From: Ananas comosus
Lineage: Eukaryota; Streptophyta; Magnoliopsida; Poales; Bromeliaceae
NCBI RefSeq assembly: GCF_001540865.1
Contig: NC_033623.1
Location: 6,258,975 to 6,322,974 of the forward strand
Direction of reading: 5' to 3'
Length of the DNA: 64,000 nt
Part shown: positions 11,072-22,572 of the stretch, piece after piece
Layout: every line of letters starts with the position of its first letter
Numbering within the stretch: position 1 is the first letter of the stretch
Notes under the pieces: generated by a model
Told to the model about the DNA's origin: nothing
The model's input: only the letters and a program-made list of their open reading frames with translations
The model's database searches: none
Translations under genes and position numbers: made by a program

Positions 11072-14000
11072 TGTAGCATACCGGATTTTAAAATAAGGAT
11101 AAAAATAAATAAAAATAGTGTGAGATACTATTTTTATTGGATTTATAGAAGTAAAATATAAGTCGGGAACGGCTCGTGCGGTAATCAGAGCGAGAACAGA
11201 AGATTTTGAATTTTCTGTGCGAATCGAGGCTATTATTTTAGCAGAAAATGCACAGTGTCAGAAAATTTCAAAAATCTGGGAATATGTCAAAATTATTTTT
11301 ATGAGGCTAGATTTAAAGTTTCATGTCATTCTGACACCCGGAAGGTGAAAAATAAAATCCAACAGTTATCTGATAAAGATTACAGTTCGGTACAGCTTTC
11401 GGTGACCAAACGGGGTCAAAACTGAAAGATTAAAATTTTTTTCGTTAATTTAAGCAAAACCGAACATGACTGTCAAATTTGAGCTCAAACGGATATTCAA
11501 AGGGCTTCGGCGAAAGATATCAGATTTCGTACTGCCTGAAGTGAATAGTGTATGCTACTATTGGGGTGTTGACTATAAGTAGAAGCTTCTAGTCTTCTTC
11601 TTCTTCACAGCCACCACCACCCCCACAACACCACACGTTCATGGTGGTAGTGAGAGAAATCCTCACTTTCTCTCTCTAAATAACTTTCTCATCTCTCTAG
11701 ATCTTTGCCCAAATTCACGGCGTTGGCGGAGAACGAGCTTGCGAACGCGTTGGGAGCGACGGATCGAGCTTTCGTGCACCCGTTGGAGCGGCGTGCTTCC
11801 GTCTCGGCGTTCACTTTTTGGTAAACTTTTGGGATTTGGCTTAATCCTCAACCTTAAGTATTCTAGTAGCCTCTAATGAGCATTCTTAGCATGTTGCTCC
11901 ATTTAATTTGGATTATTTAGAGGTAATTGCATGTTAGGGCTCAAAAATAGGATTTTGAAATATGTGAGGGTTCGATCTAAATTGAGCCTGTATAAACCTA
12001 ATTGCTAGGTTTTCTGACGGGCTGGCGAAGTCGGTTCGGCGATACGACGAGGCTACGCGAAGATATTGAAGGAAAGGCCGATTTCGGTACAGATTGCCGC
12101 AGCTCGCGGCGTAAGCTTCTAAAAATCACGAAACTGGAATCGTAGCATCATGACATCACCTAAAGTCTTGGAGCTAAGAGAGTCGGGGGCACGAAGGGTC
12201 GCGTGGAGCACTCGGTGGGTTTGACCTCGCTACAAATGAGAAAATCTCATTTATGTGAATTTAAGTAGCGTAAAATAGAAAATCACGCATTTTCATGAAA
12301 GATGCATTATTTGTGAATTTTAGAATGCTTGAAATGCTTATGTTATATACAATGCATTTTCGGACCTCTATGTAGTAGAGAGTTTTCGTGTTGGGCTTTG
12401 CCTTATGGATAGCATTCTTAATTGTGGCTTTAGATCGTGTTGTATTTAGTGAATATGACAAGTATAAATGCATATGTTATATACAATGCATTTTCGGACA
12501 TCTATGTAGTAGAGAACTTGTATGTGAGACTTAGGCATGGGTTTAGCATTCTAATTGGGACTTGGAATCATGCTCCATATAGTAGACATGACAAATATAA
12601 TATGCCTTGGACATAAATCTTATTTGGACATAAGAGAATACATTAGGCCATAAAGTGGCTTTGGACTTGAATAACTTGTGAGTTAGGGAGCTAATGTCGT
12701 AATGCGACATCAGGCTTGAGCTATGAATGAGTCTAGCAAAGTAATGCCATAGAGAGGCATTTGACTTGAATGATATGTGAATTGTATGTGCATATTAATA
12801 TTATGAGAATTATGCTATGTTGATAGTTGCATACGGACGCATTGAAACCATTTGTTAGTGAATAGATGCATGTTAATATTTATATGCATTATGGAATACA
12901 TGCTAGGTACATATTAGCAATGTGAGATCATGCTAGAGAGTATGCGTATTAACCTATTATTCATAGAGTAAGCTAATGTCATAAAGAGGCATTGGGCTTG
13001 GAATTTGTATATTAAGCTAATGTCATAAAGCGACATTGAGCTTGGGATATGTATGAACCTAGTAAATAATGCCATAAAGAGGCATGAAAATTGGAACATG
13101 CTTGGATACAGTAATGTTCTAGTGTCCTAAAGAGGCACTAGACTTAGTGAATGTTGGAACTTCACTTTGAGACATAGACTAGACCCTTGGGGTTACTAGT
13201 AGCTATTCCATGTTAGAGACATGATGACGAGATCCGTGACATGATGACTATGGTTACTTGCCATTTGTGCTCATTCGCACATGCTTGTGAGGGTCGCTCC
13301 CTGCAAGCCGGCACTCCGTAGTTGGCCTTTTGCGACGCAGTTCGCGCGTGCGGGATTGAGACACCTGTAGGGTCACGTGGGACAGTCTCATTCTAGAGTG
13401 GGATGACGAGCTACCACGGGCAGCTAGGTGGCGAGGAGCCTGTAGGGTCTGGTGGGACAGTCTCATTCCTCGAGGGGGAATGTTGGAGCTACCACCGGCA
13501 GCTAGGCGGCACAACTTGGACTACACATGTGTTGGTCCTGGATAAGATTGAATGATGAACCTTAATCGATTAAATGACAATCACTACTTGATAGTATATC
13601 GTAGTTGGATTTAGCTGACATTGGGATTTGTGGTACCCTTAGTTGCCATGATAGTACATACTAGATATGTATTGAATTTTGGGACATATTGTATACTTGA
13701 TAGTATTACTTGTTGCATCACAGCTTACTTGGTAGCCATGATAGAGCATACTTGTTATATATCGGCATATTGGATTCATGATAGAGTAGATGTACTCCAT
13801 GTTCATATCATGTATACTTGTGGCATAGTAGTATAGCATTTCATTATATGCTTTTATTTCCGCAGTTGTTATTTCATTTTCTACATCTGCTCATGACTTG
13901 GGCCTAGTGGTGCATTTTGCTAAGGTCAGTAATTGCCCACTGGGAACTATAAATTATAGTTCTCACGCCCCCTATTTTATGTTTTCTTTCAGAGCCTTCC

Positions 14001-14366
14001 ACTCCGGGAGAGTCTCGGGATCGCGGGAAAGGAATCGCCTCGGGCTAACTAGCGAGGGATTATTGGATAGGTGGTCCACCTCTCTTTTGTTTCTTTTTGG
14101 AGAGGTGGAGAGAATTGTACCATTTGTAGAGACCACCCCTTTTTGTACTTTTGAGATGGATACTGTATAACTTTATGCTTTACTTTTATTGTTTAGTTAT
14201 GTTTTATCTACTATAGATTCTAGATGTATACTTGCTCTGATATCTCTAGATGTAGTTCATCTCTTATCTTATTCTTCCGCTTTGTTGTAGACGCCTTATA
14301 TGTATAGGCATATGGCGGGTCTGGGCGCGCTACCGGGAAGGCCTTCGCAGGTCCCGGGGCGTGACA
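11072..14366 (+). mobile_element. Solo gypsy LTR inserted in the copia gag
   Basis: 3,295 bp starting TGTAGCATACCGG and ending GGGGCGTGACA, the same terminal style as the Tekay/Del-like LTR at 61672-63728. Copia gag coding resumes on both sides, which fixes the boundaries. No PBS, PPT or coding domain is attached, so it is a solo LTR left by LTR-LTR recombination. Flanking pentamers are GTTCT and ACTCT (3 of 5 identical), compatible with a decayed 5-bp target duplication. It contains a hairpin array (12636-13145), a roughly 130-bp spaced duplication (about 12340 and 12475) and a 77-bp duplication containing GGGACAGTCTCATTC (about 13380 and 13455). Confidence 0.75.
12636..13145. repeat. Small hairpin array with interchangeable stems inside the solo LTR
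   Basis: Seven short units share a loop close to ATAAAG but use different stems: GCCA/TGGC, ATGTCG/CGACAT, ATGCC/GGCAT (twice), ATGTC/GACAT, ATGTC/GGCAT (one T-G wobble) and AGTGtCC/GGCACT. They are followed by a conserved tail like GGGCTTGG or GGACTTGA. Loops are 5-7 nt. Confidence 0.7.
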
Positions 14367-14614
14367 ACTCTAGATGTAGAAGTAGTTACAGTTTCAATGG
14401 AGGGATGAGTGGATCCAGTCTGGGCTTGGCTTCGAGTAATCAGTCTATTGACCACAGTCTGGGTTGCACTTTCAGGTGCAGATCCATTGCCAATCTCGGC
14501 AGAATCCGAGATAGCAGAAACCAGCCCAAATATGGTGAGCCAGAACCTTATTTGGTTCTGCCACCTCTTAAAATTACGACCATCAAAAGTAAAAGGTTTC
14601 GCTGAATCCTCCAT
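14367..14614 (-). pseudogene. Copia gag, N-terminal part
   Basis: Begins with Met at 14614, followed by FTFDGRNFKRWQNQIRFWL, the hallmark N-terminus of copia gag (F-x-G-x-N-F-x-x-W). About 80 residues precede the break at the solo LTR end (14366). The remainder is at 10332-11071. The first residues after the break belong to the LTR and should not be read as protein. Confidence 0.8.
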
Positions 14615-15247
14615 AATAAAAAAAATCTGTTCACAGATTAATTCTACTGTTATGTCATAAAACAGTTTTGAATTTTAGAAAAATAACAGTAAGATATATA
14701 TTAATTGTAGGAAAGAAATATTTTAATTTCTATAATAAAAGAAACAGAAAGATTAAATCAATTTCGCTTCTAGATTGTTGCAAAATCTTTCTCATCTTTT
14801 ATTAAAATATTCGTTAATAACAATTTGAAAGTTTAATTTCAGGTTTAGAAAAATTTCGAGAAAGAAAATAAATAACAAATACTATAAAGAAAAGGTTTAG
14901 ATAAGACCTGTGGATCGAGGCGTACAGAGCACTGTTCTAAAAGCGAAATTGCCCCTCCACATGCGAGGCTTCTCGGCAATTACTTCCAGTGATACAACTA
15001 CCACGTTCCACCCGTCGGCACTGTCTGCCACCACGAATGACGCACCTCGCACAGTCGATGGATTTTCCCGTGGGGGTAGTATTCATGATTCAGATTAGTA
15101 TTTATATGTATATGGGTATCAGGTATTGCAGGTCCATGGCTTCCAATAGATGCAAGTACCTACTATTAATTACCCCCGTAGAATTAGGGCACCTTCGATT
15201 AAGAGACCTTTATAGATGGGATGAGATGAATCGTGTCTTGGTTTATT
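14615..15247 (-). other. Leader / probable LTR-side sequence of the split copia element
   Basis: AT-rich 300 bp immediately upstream of the gag ATG, then a more GC-rich stretch (14900-15090). By position it should be the 5' untranslated leader and the LTR of the copia element, but I find no clear iMet-type PBS, so the LTR boundary is not placed. Confidence 0.4.
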
Positions 15248-15985
15248 GAATCCTAAGTATATGTATTAGGATTCAGTTGGATTTGAGATTGACTAGGTCC
15301 TAAGTATATGTGTTAAGACCTAGTCGATATTAAACTCTATGTATTAGAGTCTAATTGGCTCTAAGTATATGTCTTAGAGTCCGATTATATTCACCTTGGT
15401 TGTGATCCGACCCCAACTATATGTATTGAGGTGGGTCGAATTATCCGAAAGTAGACTAATTCCCGAGTATATGTATCAGGATTAATCCAGTTTAATATAT
15501 TTTCCACTCTAGTTATATGTGCTAGAGTGAGGATCTGACTAAGCCCTAAGGTATTGCGTTAGGGTTCGTCGGATTTGATTTGCATGAGCTCCAAGTATAT
15601 GTATTAGAGCTCGATCGGGTATGGATTTCACTCTAGGTAGATATGCTAGAGCAAAAGGCTGACTAGACCCAAAGTGTATGTGTTAGGACCAGTCGGGCTT
15701 GGTTTGACTTCGACTCTAAATATATGTGCTAGAGCAAAAGGTTGACTAGACCCTAAAGGATATGTATAAAGGGTTAGTCGGATGACCTCTAAGCATATGT
15801 GTTAGAGTTCGAATAAATTTGATATCATTTGACTGAATTCTAAGTACATAATTTAGAACTCTGTCAATTTGAAGATGATTTTGCCTTAGTTATATGTGCT
15901 AAGGCGATTGACTTAGCCCTAAGTATATATATTAGGGGTAGTCGATATTTAATTTTCATTCTAGGTATATGAGCTAGAGTAAAGA
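15248..15985. repeat. Array of about 18 hairpins with a conserved loop and variable, co-varying stems
   Basis: Units of roughly 30-60 bp each contain an inverted repeat around a loop close to GTATATGTR. Clear cases: GAATCCTAA/TTAGGATTC (15248-15274, perfect 9 bp), GACTAGGTCCTAA/TTAAGACCTAGTC (15291-15325, 12 of 13), CTCTAAG/CTTAGAG (15359-15379), CACTCTAG/CTAGAGTG (15505-15529, perfect), GAGCTCCAA/TTAGAGCTC (15586-15612, 8 of 9) and GCCTTAG/CTAAGGC near 15885-15905. The stems differ between units while pairing is kept. No ORF explains the array. It directly abuts the next repeat block. Confidence 0.85.
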
Positions 15986-15989
15986 AAAG

Positions 15990-17060
15990 GTTCATGATGA
16001 ACTTTGGGCATGAGATTTGGGTATTGGTTCATAAGATTCGGGTATATAGGATATGAACATGATTCAGTTCATGAGGTTAAGATATAGCTCATGTGGTTCA
16101 TGAGATTTGGATATAGTTTGGTGCATGGCTCATAGGATTTGGTATATGGTTCATGAGGTTTGGTATATGGTTCATGGGATTCGGTCCATGGGCTTGGGTT
16201 ATGGTTTATGGTTCATGAGGTTTGGTGTATGGGATTTGGTTCATGAATTTGGATATGGTTCATGGATGAGGTTTATGAATTTGGTTCATGGTTCATAGTT
16301 CATGGTTCATGAAATTGGTTTATGGTTCATGAGGTTTATGGACTTCGTTTATGAATTTGGTTCATAGTTCATGAACTTGATTCATTTGGTTCACGAACTT
16401 GGTTTATTGTTCATGAGATTTGGGTATTGGATTTGTTTTATAAACTTGAATATGGTTCATTGGGTTTGGTATATGAGATTTGGTTCATGAACTTGGGTAT
16501 GGTTCATGGGATATGATGTATGGTTCATGTGATTTGGTTCATGGATATGGTTCATAGTTTATGATTCATGAATTTGGTGTATGGTTTATGGCTCATGGTG
16601 TATGGTTTATGGTTCATGATGTATGGTTCATGAACTTGGTTCATTTGGTTCATGGTTCATGGTTCATAAGGTATGGTTCATGAACTTGGTTTATGATTCA
16701 TGAACTTGGTGTATGGTTTATGGGTTTGGTTTATGGTTCATGAGATTCGGTTCATGAACTTGGGTATGGTTCATGGTTCATGGTGTATAGTTCGTGAACT
16801 TGGCTTATGAGATTTGGTTTATGGTTCATGAGACTTGGTTTATGAATTTGGGTATGGTTCATGGAATATGGTGTATGGTTCATGAACTTGGTACATGGGA
16901 TGTGGGATTTGGTTCATAGTTTATGGGATTTGGTGTATGGACTTGATTCACGAACTTGATTATAGGATTTGGTTCATGATTCAAGGAATTTGGGTTCATA
17001 AACTTGGTTCTCGGTTCCTGATTCATGGGATTTAGGTCATAAACTTGGTTCATGAATCCA
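15990..17060. repeat. Degenerate TTCATG-rich tandem repeat
   Basis: More than 1 kb built from TATGGTTCATGAGATTTGG-like units of about 15-25 bp, with frequent TTCATGAA palindromes. Units are too degenerate for a fixed period. No gene is visible, and the longest open stretch (16107-16298) is simply translated repeat. Confidence 0.85.
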
Positions 17061-17079
17061 AGTTGGAAGTCGGGTATGG

Positions 17080-17870
17080 GTTCTATTTATGATTGGATTT
17101 GGATTTAGGGTTATTTGTAGACTGGATTGGATTTGAGTTTCGGTTTATTTGTGGACTTGATTTGGTTTGAATTTGAATTTAATTTGTGTTTTGGGTTTGG
17201 GTTTTATTTGGGTTTTGGGTTTGGGTTTTATTTGTGGGCTTGGTTTGGTTTTGGTTTGGATTTGATTTGGGTTTTGGGTTAGGGTTTATTTGTGTACTTG
17301 GTTTGGATTTAGGTTTGATTTGATTTTGGTTATGGGTTTGGGTTTATTTGTGGACTTGATTTGGTTTGGGTTTGGATTTGATTTGGGTTCAAGTTTGGGT
17401 TTATTTGTAGACTTGATTTCGTTTGGATTTGGATTTGATTTGGGTTCAAGTTTGGATTTATTTGTGGACTTGATTTGGTTTGGGTTTGGATTTGATTTGG
17501 GTTTTGGGTTTGGATTTATTTATGGACTTGATTTGGATTTGGGTTCAAGTTTGAATTTATTTGTGGACTTGATTTGGTTTGGGTTTGGGTTTATTTATGG
17601 ACTTGATTTGGATTTGGGTTCAAGTTTGGGTTTATTTGTGGACTTGATTTGGTTTGGATTTGGATTTGATTTGGGTTTTGGGTTTGGGTTTATTTGTCGA
17701 CTTGGTTTGGATTTAGGTTCAAGTTTCGGCTTTGTTAGTGAACTTGATTCGGATTTGGGTCCTTATGTGGACTTGGTTTGGGTTGGGTTTGGATTTTATT
17801 TGTGGACTTGGTTTGGATTTGAGTCCGGATTTGGGTTCTATTTGTGGACTTGGTTTTCTTTTCAATTCTA
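17080..17870. repeat. G/T-rich tandem repeat (TTTGGATTTGATTTGGG family)
   Basis: Strand-asymmetric G+T-rich repeat with higher-order units of about 60-110 bp marked by TTTATTTGTGGACTTGATTT. Its 202-codon open stretch (17290-17898) is a Phe/Gly/Leu/Asp repeat translation and is not a credible gene. Confidence 0.85.
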
Positions 17871-17874
17871 TTTC

Positions 17875-18712
17875 GGGTCCGAGGAAATCCTCTTTTGATT
17901 TTGAAATTCGATTTGGGGTCCGAATAAATCCCCTTTTAATTTTGCAACTTGATTTGGGGTCCAAAGAAACCTTCTTTTGATTTTGCAATTTGATTTGGGG
18001 TCCGAAGAAATCCCCTTTTGATTTTTTTTTGATTTGGGGTCTGGAGAAATCCCCTTTTGATTTCGCAATTGATTTGGGGTCCGAAGAAATCCCCTCTTGA
18101 TTTTGCAATTTGATTTGGGGTCCGAAGAAATCCCCTTTTGATTTTGCAATTTGATTTGGGGTCCGAAGAAATCCCCTTTTGATTTTGCAATTTGATTTGG
18201 AGTCCGAAAAAATCCCCTTTTTGATTTTTATTTGATTTAGGGTCAGAAGAAATCCCCTTTTTATTTCGATTTGATTTGAGGTCCGAAGAAATCCCCTTTT
18301 GATTTCGCAATTAATTTGAGGTCCGAAGTAATTCCCTTTTGATTTTGCAATTTGATTTGGGGTCCGAAGAAATTCCCTTTTGATTTTGTAATTTGATTTG
18401 GGGTCCGAAAAAATCCTCTTTTTAATTTTTATTTGATTTGGGGTCCGAAGAAATTTTCTTTTTATTTCGATTTGATTTTGGGTTCGAAGAAATCACCTTT
18501 TGATTTGTATTTGATTTGGGGTCCGAAGAACTTCCCATTTAATTTTGGTTTGATTTGGGGTCCAAAGAAATCCCCGTTTGATTTATGATTTGGGGTCCAA
18601 AGAAATTCCTGTTTGATTTTGATTTGATTTGGGGTCCGAAGAAATCCCCATTTGATTTATGATTTGGGGTCCGAAGAAATCCCCGTTTGATTATAATTTG
18701 ACTTGAATCTAA
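17875..18712. repeat. About 40-bp tandem repeat (GATTTGGGGTCCGAAGAAAT)
   Basis: About 18-20 copies of a unit near 40-42 bp with the core GATTTGGGGTCCGAAGAAAT followed by CCCCTTTTGATTTTGCAATT. Divergence is low in the middle and higher at the ends. The core GGGTCCGAAGAAA continues into the next block, so the two blocks share ancestry. Confidence 0.9.
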
Positions 18713-18757
18713 ACTGGTCTGAAAGTTTTGTGGATTGATTCAATGTTCTCGAAAGGG

Positions 18758-19275
18758 ATCGAAGGGTCCAAAGAAACGGGGAATCTTTGATTCCCCTCCC
18801 CTCTTCTTTCGAAAACACCAAACCGGTGATTCTGGAGATGACATTGGTGAAGATGATGACGGTGGCGCGGATCTGTTCGGCCGTCGAATTTGATTTGACA
18901 TTTTCGGAAGATGTTGAAGGGTCCGAAGAAACGGGGAATCGGAGATTCCCCTCCACTCTTCTTTCGAAAACACCAAATCGGCGATGCTGGAGATGACGTC
19001 GGTGAAGATGATGACGGTGGCTCGGATCTATTCGGCCGGTGAATTTGGTTTGATATTTTCAAAAGAGATTGAAAGGTCCGAAGAAACGGGAAATCTTTGA
19101 TTCCCCTCCCCTCTTCTTTCGAAAATACCAAACCGGCGATGCTGGAGGTGGTCACGGCAATGTAAATCATCCATCCCATCAATTAACAGCTTCGAATGGA
19201 GTATCGAGAGGTTCGAAGAAACGGGAAGCCATTGGTTCCTCTCTACTCTCCCATCGAAGTCGTCTAGATGGTATG
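18758..19275. repeat. About 155-bp tandem repeat, three to four copies
   Basis: Copies start near 18764, 18914 and 19070 (AGGGTCCGAAGAAACGG), with a fourth diverged, truncated copy near 19207. Each holds TTCCCCTCCCCTCTTCTTTCG followed by a CGATGCTGGAGATGAC segment. The opening phrase matches the core of the preceding 40-bp repeat. Confidence 0.85.
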
Positions 19276-19379
19276 GATGACTATGATAGCAGGACTTAAA
19301 AAAAAAAGAAAAAAAAAGGGTGAGAAAAAAGATTTTTTTTTTGATATGTTTTATTATATTTTTTTTTCTTCTTTCTTNG

Positions 19380-19665
19380 GCGATCTCTCATCCTTTGATT
19401 TTTTTTTTACGTCGGAACGTGGGTAGCAGAGGTGGGAATACTATTATCTCTCTCCGTCTATCGTCCGACGTTTCCTGTTGATCAGATGCCAGATCGGATG
19501 AAGCGGCTTGGCGACGGCGATCTCTCCTCCTTGATCAAATGACGGATTGGATGAAGCGGCTCGGCGATCTCTCCTTCTTTCTGTGGCTCGGCGATATCTC
19601 CTTCTTTCCGCGGCTCGGCGATCTCTCCTCCTTTGAATTTTTTTGTACGTCGGAACATGTGTAGC
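19380..19665. repeat. Short GC-richer repeat (CGGCGATCTCTCCTCC)
   Basis: GGCGATCTCTC followed by pyrimidines recurs about five times (for example near 19380, 19515, 19565 and 19617), alternating with GATGAAGCGGCT phrases. A single N lies at about 19378. Confidence 0.7.
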
Positions 19666-19794
19666 AAAGGTGGAAATACTATTATCTCTCCTCTTTTTTT
19701 CGCAATCTCTCTATATCGCTCTCGTCTCTCTATTTTTTTCTCTCCTCCGTCTATCGTCCCTCGTATTGATTTCGATTCTCATATTTATAATAGG

Positions 19795-20345
19795 AGGGGC
19801 AGCGAGAGATATTTTGAGGAGTCGGTTAGGGATTCAAAATTCAAAATCAAATTTTGAATCGGTTGTTGGATGAATAGGTATTCAAAATTCGAATAGATGT
19901 GGTTGGTTGGGAGATATTTTGGGAGTTGGTTGGGAATTCAAAATTCGAAATCGAATTTTGAATCGGTTGTTGTGGTTGGTTGAAAGATATTTTAGGGGTT
20001 GGTTGGGGATTCGAAATTCGAAATCGAATTTTAAATCGGCTGTTGGATGGTTGGAGGATATTTTGGGAATTGGTTGGGGATTCGAAATTTGAAATCGAAT
20101 TTTGAATCGGTTGTTGGATGGTTGGAAGATATTTTTGAAATTGGTTGGAGATTCGAAATTTAAAATCGAATTTTGAATGGGTTGTTGGATGGTTGAAGGA
20201 TATTTTGGGAATTGGTTGGGGATTCGAAATTCGAAATCGAATTTTGAATGGGTTGTTGGATGGTTGGAGGATATTTTGGGAATTGGTCGGGGATTCGAAA
20301 TTCGAAATTGAATTTTGAATGAGTTGTGGTTTGAAATCGAACTTC
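19795..20345. repeat. About 75-bp tandem repeat (ATTCGAAATTCGAAATCGAA)
   Basis: Seven or so copies of a 70-77-bp unit containing GGTTGGGGATTCGAAATTCG, AATCGAATTTTGAATCGG and TGTTGGATGGTTGGAGGATA. The internal ATTCGAAATTCGAAAT is self-complementary. This is the last block of the 5 kb repeat run. Confidence 0.85.
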
Positions 20346-21868
20346 GAACAGATATTTTATAGGGTGTGGATATGGGCCGTCGTTGATCAGGCCCATTTCA
20401 ATGAAATTTATTGGGCACAAATGATAATATTTAATGGACTGGAATGAGGCCCGAATTGTTGTATAGGTCTGAAATTTTAAAGTGCTTTCATGAGGCCCAC
20501 TAACTCACATTTATGATGGGCTTATTATGGGTTATAATTATCGGCCTCAAAATTTTACGGTCAACATGAGACATATTAGGATTGTATTTTGATTATGATT
20601 AGGATTGTTTCATCCTATAAGTATTATTTCACTTCAAACAGGCACGATTTCAATGTGGCGCAAGACGAACCCAACAAGCTTCAGATCCAGCAAAGAAAAC
20701 TTGGTGAAAATCGGCAGAAAAGATTAATTGCGAGAAAGTAGGAAATGACGAGGTAGGGTTTAGGTATGCTCGGGTTCCTCTCGAACTCACGCAACCCCCT
20801 CCCTGTGTATAACAAGATAAGGCTAAGATTATACGGATAAAGATTAGGATAAAGATAAAAACGAAAAAATAAATATAAAATAAAATAAAATAAATCGGAT
20901 GTATGAACTGCACGCACGCACCGCCGCCCGCCAGACCCAGCTCGTGCTCTTGCTCGTGCCATACGTGTGTTTAAACGAGAGTATAAATCTCATTTTCTCC
21001 CAAGCAACTAGTTTAAGAATAAAGCAATATATATATATATATATACCATCAACATCCATTTGGTTTTCAATGTGGGACTAAATCTCACACATGAAAACTT
21101 AAGTTGGGCTCCAAAGCAAAGCCCATTAATAATAATTGGGCTCCAAAGAAATCTTAAAAAGTTTTAAATCACAAAAATCTAATAAAATCCAATAATAACT
21201 TCCTGCTATGAGACCAATACTGAAGAATGAAAGAAATAACTTTCTTCTTTAACCATGCATGCAACTATAGGATAAAGTATTAATACAAGAACTGTGAAGA
21301 GAAACTGAATACACTATTTATGTGTCTTAACATTCTAAATGCCGAGTTGTACGATGGTAACTCGTGCCAAATACAGATTTTCTCTACTAATGATAAAATA
21401 GAAATTTGAGTCACTAGAGTTGTGAAGCAGTGTATTAGTATACCGACCTTTTTACAATCCCCAGTGGGGATAATTTATCATATACTGAGAAAAACAAATT
21501 TGAGATAACATTTTCTTTTTACACACTTGTAGGCACCTTCTTACAAATGTCACTTGAGTAAAGATAGAAGATAAATTGTAAACAAATATTTGTGATACAC
21601 AAGAAAGATAAGCCTATTGCAAGATGAGAAAATTATATATCTATTCACTACTTCCCATAGCTTCTTCTTTCCCTCCTCTCTCAAGATTTAGGAGAATAAT
21701 GGATCTCATCGCTTATGATGATAATGTATATTAAGAATGAAACTAGGCCACACTTAGGAGGAGGGAGCATGGTCAAATCCAATGCTCGAGCATCTATATT
21801 AACATCATGCCATTGGATTTGATCAAGAGTATTTGAAGTTGCTAGAAACCATATTCAACGGGTTATGG
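20346..21868. other. Intergenic sequence, no gene seen
   Basis: LTR- or intergenic-type sequence. A low-complexity AAATA-rich stretch lies at about 20860-20895 and a short (TA)n run at about 21030-21045. The phrase GGGCTCCAAAG occurs twice near 21105 and 21140. No coding, tRNA or clear transposon boundary is visible. Confidence 0.5.
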
Positions 21869-21877
21869 TTTCTTTGT

Positions 21878-22457
21878 GGGCTTTCTTTGCAAATAGCCCC
21901 CTTACAATTTTTTTTTTAAAATTGGCCCTGTCAAAAATTTATTTGCAAAAATGGCCCTGGCCCCGCCACGGAAGCGCCACGTCAGCGCCACGCGGGCGGG
22001 GCTGGGCCAGATGGTTAAGTTGAACACGGTGAACCATTCACCGTGTTCAATACAAAGTGTTTGTATTGGACACGGTGAATGATTCACCGTATCCAATACA
22101 AAAAAGCTAAGATTGAAATATTTGTATTGGACACGGTGAACCATTCACCATGTCCAATACAAATAATTGGACACGGTGAATGGTTCACCGTGTCTAATAC
22201 AAATACCTCCAACTTAGCCATTGTTGGGGTATTTGTATTGGGCACGGTGAAACATTTACCGTGTCCAATACAAAAAACTTGTATTGAACACGGTGAATGG
22301 TTCACCGTGTTCAACTTAAATACCTGGGCCCGCCCTGCCCGCGTGGCGCTGACGTGGCGCTGGCATAGCAGGGGCAGGGCCATTTTTGCAAATAATTTTT
22401 GGACGGGGCTATTTTTATAAATAAAATTTGTCAGGGGGCTATTTGCAAAAAAAGCCC
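21878..22457. mobile_element. Mutator-type MITE with six internal palindromes
   Basis: 580-bp inverted-repeat element. Terminal 25 bp are GGGCTTTCTTTGCAAATAGC.. on the left and the inverse with one mismatch on the right, and similarity between the arms continues for over 100 bp with indels. It is flanked by a perfect 9-bp direct repeat TTTCTTTGT (21869-21877 and 22458-22466), the target-site duplication length of Mutator-like elements. The core (22019-22316) has six near-perfect palindromes of about 31 bp built on GACACGGTGAATNNTTCACC and flanking TTGTATTGG phrases. No transposase. Confidence 0.88.
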
Positions 22458-22572
22458 TTTCTTTGTAGATATGCATCAAGTAGAGACAAACATGAACATT
22501 GTAAATTGAATAATGTTCATGAAAAATGTAGAAATTTCTCAACTGAAAATCCGTACTATTATTCTAGATATA

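Noticed and set aside
17290..17898. 202-residue Phe/Gly/Leu-rich open frame
   Set aside because: Translation of the G/T-rich tandem repeat. The frame follows the repeat unit, and there is no codon bias or domain.
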